DNA of 64,000 nucleotides from Geovibrio ferrireducens (lineage in GTDB: Bacteria > Chrysiogenota > Deferribacteres > Deferribacterales > Geovibrionaceae): the NCBI RefSeq assembly GCF_026226615.1, contig NZ_JAJAPB010000002.1, positions 310,001-374,000 on the forward strand. The letters are read 5' to 3'. Made by a program: the position numbers and the translations under genes. The notes below the pieces were generated by a model. That model did not search any database, had not been told where the DNA came from, and was given only the letters and a program-made list of their open reading frames with translations. This document shows positions 55,526-61,607 of this stretch, piece after piece (the stretch's first letter is position 1; each line of letters begins with the position of its first letter).

Positions 55526-56271
55526 TTTACTTCTATCCTCCCTACGGGCAGAGTCACAAGAGCTGGCATCCTTTTTCTGTTAACCAGTTCACCCGCTATG
55601 ATAACTTCTCCTGAATATTTTGAATCAAGCCTTTCAAACTGCCCTGAGGAAGGGTTGAAAAATGCCGCCGTTGTTCCGTCCGGCGTTGTGAAAAAGGCCG
55701 CAAGCCCGCCTGAGCGAAGTACATAACCGTTGAGGGTTTCACCGCTCACATTCACGCTCATGGTGCGTATTTCTGCGTATCTGGACATGTCAGCCTCCAC
55801 CTTGTACGCCTCCATGACTCTGCGCACTTTTTCAGCGGGGAGGACATCCGGCGCGGCGATGAAAGCGATGAGGCCTTCTATGCGGTCGCGCCTTTCCTGA
55901 ACCGCAGCCTCGTCACCCGCCGCGGCTTCCGCTCCGAGCTTTTCAAGCAGGTAGGAAAGCGAAGTTTCCAGACCTGTTTTCAGCTTCTGCCCTTCGGCTA
56001 TTCTCGTTCTGCTTCTTTCTGCTTCCGTTTTGAGCTCCGCTGCTGAGGATTTCAGGCTTTTCAGATAAGCCTCCTTCTCGGCAACGGCTCTTTTGAGGTG
56101 TATGTACTGCTGTTCGAGATTAATTTTCTCTTCCTGCCATTTTTCATTCTCAGAGTAGAAGCCGCTCTTTTTGTCGTGGATATTCTTCTGCAAATCCAGA
56201 ATCTTATCCGCATCAGCAGCGTAAGCGCTCCCCGCAATCATTACGCATAAGGCAATAAGGGCTTTGTTCAT
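55522..56271 (-). CDS. DUF3450 periplasmic coiled-coil protein
   Basis: 249 residues with a signal peptide (MNKALIALCVMIAGSAYA), a long coiled coil (~20-110) and a C-terminal beta-rich part. It matches DUF3450, which sits directly upstream of ttpC in Vibrio-type TonB2 clusters. The coiled coil suggests pairing with the coiled coil of TtpC. Overlaps both neighbours by four bases. Molecular role unknown. Confidence 0.82.
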   Translation of the reverse strand: MNKALIALCVMIAGSAYAADADKILDLQKNIHDKKSGFYSENEKWQEEKINLEQQYIHLKRAVAEKEAYLKSLKSSAAELKTEAERSRTRIAEGQKLKTGLETSLSYLLEKLGAEAAAGDEAAVQERRDRIEGLIAFIAAPDVLPAEKVRRVMEAYKVEADMSRYAEIRTMSVNVSGETLNGYVLRSGGLAAFFTTPDGTTAAFFNPSSGQFERLDSKYSGEVIIAGELVNRKRMPALVTLPVGRIEVK

Positions 56272-57524
56272 ATTTTATTCCTCCCGAATCCGTCCAGAAG
56301 CAGCAATGCGGCAACAGCGTAGATTCCGCCCGCAAGAACAAGTGCAGTGTCAAAAGGCAACGCCCTGTTCCTTGTTCCGCCGAAAATCCTGAACGCTGCG
56401 TAAAGCGCTGCCAGAACTGCGGAAAATATAAATGCGGCGTGCGGTCTGTCACTGAAATCCATGTTCAGATAGCTGCCGTACTTGTCCGGATGCTTTGTAT
56501 TTATCTGAAAAGGGAACACAGTGTCATAAACTACTCTGAATGCTCCCCTTATTCTTCCTTCATATGGGTAGAAAAACTTCTTTTCAAACCCATAGTTTTT
56601 ATCAGCCACATAGACATGCTCGCCGTTTTCATCAGTAATTTTCACTGTCATGTTCAGCGGATCCTTCACATATCTGAACATCTGCTCAAGAGGTCTGTAG
56701 TTCTCCACGGGAAGTTTTTTTAATCCGTACTCTTCCTTCATCATGTGGTAGACGCCGCCGTCTGAGGTTATGAGGAAACCGTAATAAGGCAGATAGTGGT
56801 TTTCCGCGACTTTGATATAGAGAATCTCACCGTCCGGTTTTATATCTGTCCGTTTTATCAAAGGCTGTCCTTTAACCTGCATAAGATGGAAAACATCCCC
56901 TGCGCCGTCCTGAACAAAGTAGCCGAAGTCATATGACTTTCTCGTTGTGGGGTTTCCGGCAACCATTCTCGGCGGGAAAACAAAGCCCGCATCCCTGAGA
57001 GCGTTTGTAAAGAGTGTGCTCTTCTCCTCATCAACAGCGTTTCTGACACCGTTTATAAACTCCATACGGGACGTTATGCGGAAGAGCTCAGAGGGCATCT
57101 CTATCTTTGTGAAGTCGCTCTCGGCCTCAAAAAGCGGGTAAAGCTTGATTCGCACCTTGTCCCCGTCTATCCAGTAGGAGTGAATATTCACAAAGTCCCT
57201 GTCATTGGATGCCTGCTCCGCCGTAATATGCTCGCCGCCCACTGTTTCGGGGTACATACCCCATTTCTGGAGATCCCTGAACTGTATGAAAGGGATAAGC
57301 TTTGTGTATTCACGCGCGCTGTATTCATTGCCTGCGCCGTCATAATATTTTCTTGAGCCTGACCTGTCCTCAAGGCTGTAGACTATGTCCTCAATCACCT
57401 TGCTGTAGAAGATTGCAGGCCTTTCAGCCCTTTTTCCGAACGTTACAGTGTAGATAAAAGGGATAAGGCTGCTGAACGAAATCACCGCGGCTATGAGGAG
57501 GAGGTATCTTGATAAAAGCTTCAT
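56268..57524 (-). CDS. DUF4857-like membrane protein
   Basis: 418 residues: one N-terminal membrane span (~5-28), a large periplasmic region (~30-360) rich in Tyr/Phe and containing AIFYSKVIEDIVYSLEDR near its start, then two C-terminal spans (~365-383 and ~394-412). The layout and N-terminal motif look like DUF4857, a family found beside ABC transporter genes; this match is from memory and not aligned. With the ATPase and membrane protein before it, it probably completes an ABC complex with a periplasmic sensing or substrate-contact domain. Confidence 0.6.
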   Translation of the reverse strand: MKLLSRYLLLIAAVISFSSLIPFIYTVTFGKRAERPAIFYSKVIEDIVYSLEDRSGSRKYYDGAGNEYSAREYTKLIPFIQFRDLQKWGMYPETVGGEHITAEQASNDRDFVNIHSYWIDGDKVRIKLYPLFEAESDFTKIEMPSELFRITSRMEFINGVRNAVDEEKSTLFTNALRDAGFVFPPRMVAGNPTTRKSYDFGYFVQDGAGDVFHLMQVKGQPLIKRTDIKPDGEILYIKVAENHYLPYYGFLITSDGGVYHMMKEEYGLKKLPVENYRPLEQMFRYVKDPLNMTVKITDENGEHVYVADKNYGFEKKFFYPYEGRIRGAFRVVYDTVFPFQINTKHPDKYGSYLNMDFSDRPHAAFIFSAVLAALYAAFRIFGGTRNRALPFDTALVLAGGIYAVAALLLLDGFGRNKI

Positions 57525-57525
57525 C

Positions 57526-58188
57526 TTACGCCCCCTTCCTGAATCTGAGTGCCGGGTAAAAAAGCACCGGAACGAACATCACGGCTAATATGAAAGACAA
57601 GAGGAGAATCCCTCTGTCGGAGTTGTAGACCGAAACAGCGAAGAAACCGCTGAACGCTCCCAGCATTATGCCCAGCTTGATTTTCTGTTTCCAGACCGGT
57701 TCAAGGGTGAATGCGGAGACAAAGATGTATATCACCACCGCTTTCAGATACCAGTAGAGCATGATCACGGGAGCTTCCGAGTATATTTCATATGGGAAAT
57801 AAACTTTTGAAACAAAATAAACCACAGCCGCATCAAACAGCCACACGGCACTGATGACCATGATTCCGAAGAAGAGCATCCCCGCCGTCATGGCATTTTC
57901 GTTCACCGGAAGGTGGCAGGATATGCGGAAACGCTTCTTCTCGGTTTCGGGGTAAAACTGCATTATCCCCAAGGCTATGGCGGAAACGAGGACGGGAATC
58001 TCAAACCTGCCGAAATAGAAGCTGTGCTTGTCTATTATATCCGACCATATCATGACCGGATTCATCATGGAAAATCCGCCCCTCAGCCTCAGCCAGAAAT
58101 ATACCGCAAGTCCGGCGTTCGCCAGAAATACGGCAAAAATAACTTTATTCAGTTTAATGAACTCTTTGGTCCAGATCTGCCTAATCAT
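57526..58188 (-). CDS. ABC-2-like membrane subunit
   Basis: 220 residues with about six hydrophobic segments and few charges, consistent with an ABC-2 type permease. The cytoplasmic stretch FYPETEKKRFRISCHLPVNE between spans 2 and 3 resembles the coupling-helix region of such permeases. It lies ten bases after the ABC ATPase gene and one base before the DUF4857-like gene. The transported substrate and direction are unknown. Confidence 0.75.
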   Translation of the reverse strand: MIRQIWTKEFIKLNKVIFAVFLANAGLAVYFWLRLRGGFSMMNPVMIWSDIIDKHSFYFGRFEIPVLVSAIALGIMQFYPETEKKRFRISCHLPVNENAMTAGMLFFGIMVISAVWLFDAAVVYFVSKVYFPYEIYSEAPVIMLYWYLKAVVIYIFVSAFTLEPVWKQKIKLGIMLGAFSGFFAVSVYNSDRGILLLSFILAVMFVPVLFYPALRFRKGA

Positions 58189-58198
58189 TGAAAATTAC

Positions 58199-59089
58199 CT
58201 AATACTTTCCGGTAAGCGCGATGAACGCGTCTTCCAGTGTTATGTCAAAATATTCGGGATTAATATCCACTCCGGTTTTTGAAGTGAAGTAGGAGGGAGC
58301 ATCCTTCGGGGGGATGTCGGATATTATCTCATAACCGGCGCTGGTGTGGGAAACATCGCGTATTTCCGCCTCAGCTTCCAGCGGGGTCAGATCCTGAGCG
58401 CATTTTACCCTGTAGCCGTAGAGTCCGTCTTTCAGCTCACTGAGCGGAGCGGAGCGGAGCACCCTTCCCTTGTCTATTATCAGCGCATCATCCACAAACC
58501 TTTCCAGATCCTGAACAATGTGGGATGTAATGAGGACAGTCTTTTTCCGCTCCTTCACATAGAAGTTCAGATGATCAAGAAACAGCCTGCGGTAGCCCGC
58601 ATCAAGCCCCATGGAGAAATCATCCAGTATCAGCACATCTGCGTTCTGCGCCATAAGAACAGCCAGAGCCACCTGAGAACGCTGACCGCAGGACATATGC
58701 TTTATTTTATGCCTGCGGCTGAGGCCGAGCTTTTTCATGAGATAGTCAAAAATTTCCACATCCCATTGAGGATAAAAGCTTTTATAAAACTTTTCCGTTT
58801 GGTTTATGTTCATGAACTCGTAGCACAGATGCCCCTCATGCAGGAGGCCGATGCGCCTTTTCCCTTCCGGGGAAAGGCTGTGCGCAGCCTCCCCCAGAAC
58901 AAGGCATTTACCCTTATCAGGCGCGAGAAAACCCATCATTATGTTGATGGTGGTCGTCTTTCCCGCGCCGTTCTTGCCGAGGAGACCGAAGGTTTTCCCC
59001 TTTTCCACAGTGAAGCTTACCCCGTGGAGCACTTTGTTCTTCCCGTAGGAATGCTCAAGATTCTCTATGCTTATGATCTTATCAGAATT
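58199..59089 (-). CDS. ABC transporter ATPase with atypical signature and Walker B
   Basis: 297 residues: Walker A LLGKNGAGKTTTI, Q-loop region, signature MSCGQRSQVALAVLM (SCGQ where most have SGGQ), Walker B ADVLILDDFSMGLD (Asp in place of the catalytic Glu) and switch His in LITSHIVQDLE. A C-terminal domain of ~70 residues follows. It belongs to the CcmA/NatA-type exporters by overall style. The Asp at the Glu position may slow ATP hydrolysis. The ATG follows GGGGGTGG and overlaps the receptor gene by eight bases; an earlier in-frame start lies deep in that gene. Confidence 0.85.
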   Translation of the reverse strand, partial: NSDKIISIENLEHSYGKNKVLHGVSFTVEKGKTFGLLGKNGAGKTTTINIMMGFLAPDKGKCLVLGEAAHSLSPEGKRRIGLLHEGHLCYEFMNINQTEKFYKSFYPQWDVEIFDYLMKKLGLSRRHKIKHMSCGQRSQVALAVLMAQNADVLILDDFSMGLDAGYRRLFLDHLNFYVKERKKTVLITSHIVQDLERFVDDALIIDKGRVLRSAPLSELKDGLYGYRVKCAQDLTPLEAEAEIRDVSHTSAGYEIISDIPPKDAPSYFTSKTGVDINPEYFDITLEDAFIALTGKY

Positions 59090-61604
59090 CATAAGCCACC
59101 CCCGCCCAGAACTGACGTCCGAGTTCGTATTCTGTTGCAGTGCCGGAGGATTCATCGGATTTTCCTATTTTGTTTTTGGTATCAAAAACATTGTAGACTT
59201 CAACATTAAAAGTCACCTTCTGCTTGCCCTTAAGGGGCTGCACCCACGCCACAGAGCAGTCAAGGGTGTAGGAAACATCCCTCTTTTTTTCTTCATATTT
59301 ATCAGCGTAGTTGTAAATAGGTTCTCCGGAACCGGGATCATATTCTCCGGTGTGTTCAACGGGATAATTGTCATCCACAAGCACTATCTGCCTGTATGCC
59401 CCTCTGAAATTAAAAACAGGGGAGATAACAAGCCTTTCGAAAAATGTTCCGGTGTAGGCGATATTGAAAACAATGGGTCTGTTGAAATTATCCTTCGGCT
59501 TGTCTTTAACCTGTATAATCTTTCCGTTGTAGACGATTAACTTCTCAAGGTCTTCCAGATCGTATTCATCGTTATAGGAGTCATTTGATGTCTCCGATTC
59601 CTGCCACATTGCATTAAACATCACACTGTGGTTTTTCCACGCTCTGTTCCATTTAAGCTGAACTGACCTGTATGTGCTTTCACCGTTATTGTTCAGATAA
59701 TAGTGAAAATAACCGTCCGCCTGTGCATCTGTTCGTGTTGTGGCAAAATCATCCTTCCCATGCCTTTCAATATACTGCAGGCTGAGCAGACCGCCGAACA
59801 GTTCCTGATCCGCCCCGACAGAGTATTCATCGGTGTACGGAGTTTTAAGATCAGCATAGTTGTACTTTATATAGCTGGTATCGGTTGTCGCCATCCAGTC
59901 CACAAGCTGGTTTTGGTAAGTTGTCCTGTACTCAGTATAACTTGGTGTTCTGCCTTCCCTCAGTTTATTAAGAAGGAGCGTTGTGCCGTAGTATCTGTTG
60001 AAACCTGTGAACAGGACTGTCTTTTTGTCGCCGAAAATATCGTAGGAAGCTTTCAGCCTTGGAGCTATATCAAAGTTTTCCATATAGTCGTCATATGAGA
60101 AACGAAGACCTGCCCTCAGCCCGAACCGCCCGACAGAGTAGTCATCCTCAACATAAAAGCTGTACTCATTGAGTTCAGCCTCAACATAAGTTGCGGGTGT
60201 GATTTCACGTTTGCTGAAATACTGTTCCCCGTCAACGCATGTGTCAGTACTGCCGCCGCAGATAACATCCGCATTCAGCACCGCGCCGTTATAAACTATA
60301 CCGTCATTAGCCCTGTCAAAAGTTCCGCCTGAGCGGGTTACGGAGGCTCCGTAGCTGAGGGAGTGCAGACCTGCCAGTTTAAATTTGCCGACAGTGTGAT
60401 CGATTTTAAATGTTGCTGCTTCTTCCGTTTTGTCTATGCTGCCGTAGCCGCCCTCCCTGCTGAAACTTTCACCGGAACCGGATTCGCTGTCAACGGTGTA
60501 ACCCCAGGGTTTGCTGCCGCTTGATATCCATGCCTTGTAAATATCATTTGCCTCTTTACTGTTTTCCGAGGCCGAAATATCAAAGTGCAGGGTCAGCTTG
60601 CTGTCGTTCTTCTCTCTCACATAATTAAGCACACCGGAATATCCGCCGGAATTTACTGTGTAGCGGCTGTTTCTGGTATTCGCGAGAAAGGTTTCTGCCT
60701 CATAGGGAGTGTACGATGCGGAGACTTCAAGATAGCTGGAGCCGTCTATGTTATGTACACCTTTTATGAAGAAGTTCTCTGATCTTCTGTAGTCATTTTC
60801 CCAGCGTCCGAAGCTTCTGAGGGGGATGGAGGATTCATTTCTGGAATAGCTCAGCAGAAAGCCTGTGTTATCAGTCACAGGCACATCAAGGGTAGCTGTG
60901 TAAAAATGCTTCTCGAACTTTGGCTGGTTTTTTGAATTGCTTGAGCTCTCAAAACGCTCACGGTTATCAGGGTCCACATGAAGCTCGGTCCATTCAGAGC
61001 GTGTTGTTCTGTAGGAGATTTTACCGCCGAACTCCTTTGCGGGCATCCTGGTTTTAACATCAACAGCACCGCCGAGAAACCCGCCGTAAGATGCAGGAAC
61101 ATTACTGTCAAATAATGTAATTTTTTCAACGATTGAAGAGTCTATGAAGAACTTCTGCGCATGTCCGCCCACATCGTTTACACGGTAAATGCTGTCACCC
61201 GCAGGGTCAAGAATGCTTGAGTTGTTCATCCCGTCAACCATATAAAGGTTCTGGTAGGGTTTGCCCCCCGAAATTGACAGTTCTTCCGGCTTGATCTCTC
61301 CCGCTGTCAGCGAACTGCGGTACGATTCATCAAACTGAACGGAAGGCGCCATTCTCAGAAGGTCAGTGATGTTGCCGTTCCCTTTCGGCAGAAGGTCTAT
61401 GTATTCTCTGGTGATCTCCGTCTTCCCTGATACATTTTTCTCACGGAAGCGTTCTCTCACTTCAACATCATCAAGTATAAAAACATCGTCAGCGGTATAT
61501 TTTTCCTCTGAGGTGTTGTCCGCGGCTGAGGCGCTCAAACAGTAAAAAGTGATAAGGAGAGCCGTTAAAACGGCTCTCCGAATATGTACTAATGCGCTCA
61601 TCAT
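59082..61604 (-). CDS. TonB-dependent outer-membrane receptor
   Basis: 840 residues: signal peptide (to ~27, LSASA-AD), a candidate TonB box in DDVFILDDVEV (~40-50), a plug domain with LLRMAPSVQFDES and the NLYMVDGMNNSS segment, and a 22-strand type barrel ending in Phe (FWAGVAYEF), as outer-membrane insertion requires. One extracellular region holds a Cys pair (ICGGSTDTC) likely to form a disulfide-closed loop. No ligand can be named by homology here. Placed before an energiser, a protease and a peptide importer, a polypeptide or peptide-like ligand is the best guess. Start ATGATG with only a weak ribosome-binding site. Confidence 0.93.
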   Translation of the reverse strand: MMSALVHIRRAVLTALLITFYCLSASAADNTSEEKYTADDVFILDDVEVRERFREKNVSGKTEITREYIDLLPKGNGNITDLLRMAPSVQFDESYRSSLTAGEIKPEELSISGGKPYQNLYMVDGMNNSSILDPAGDSIYRVNDVGGHAQKFFIDSSIVEKITLFDSNVPASYGGFLGGAVDVKTRMPAKEFGGKISYRTTRSEWTELHVDPDNRERFESSSNSKNQPKFEKHFYTATLDVPVTDNTGFLLSYSRNESSIPLRSFGRWENDYRRSENFFIKGVHNIDGSSYLEVSASYTPYEAETFLANTRNSRYTVNSGGYSGVLNYVREKNDSKLTLHFDISASENSKEANDIYKAWISSGSKPWGYTVDSESGSGESFSREGGYGSIDKTEEAATFKIDHTVGKFKLAGLHSLSYGASVTRSGGTFDRANDGIVYNGAVLNADVICGGSTDTCVDGEQYFSKREITPATYVEAELNEYSFYVEDDYSVGRFGLRAGLRFSYDDYMENFDIAPRLKASYDIFGDKKTVLFTGFNRYYGTTLLLNKLREGRTPSYTEYRTTYQNQLVDWMATTDTSYIKYNYADLKTPYTDEYSVGADQELFGGLLSLQYIERHGKDDFATTRTDAQADGYFHYYLNNNGESTYRSVQLKWNRAWKNHSVMFNAMWQESETSNDSYNDEYDLEDLEKLIVYNGKIIQVKDKPKDNFNRPIVFNIAYTGTFFERLVISPVFNFRGAYRQIVLVDDNYPVEHTGEYDPGSGEPIYNYADKYEEKKRDVSYTLDCSVAWVQPLKGKQKVTFNVEVYNVFDTKNKIGKSDESSGTATEYELGRQFWAGVAYEF
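61556..61579 (-). promoter_or_regulatory. Strong hairpin in the signal-peptide codons of the receptor gene
   Basis: GGAGAGCCG-TTTTAA-CGGCTCTCC (minus strand) is a perfect 9-bp stem about 25-50 bases into the receptor message, followed by TTATCACTTTTT. It has the form of a terminator or attenuator, or could slow early translation. It lies entirely in coding sequence, so may be chance. Confidence 0.4.
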
Positions 61605-61607
61605 TGT

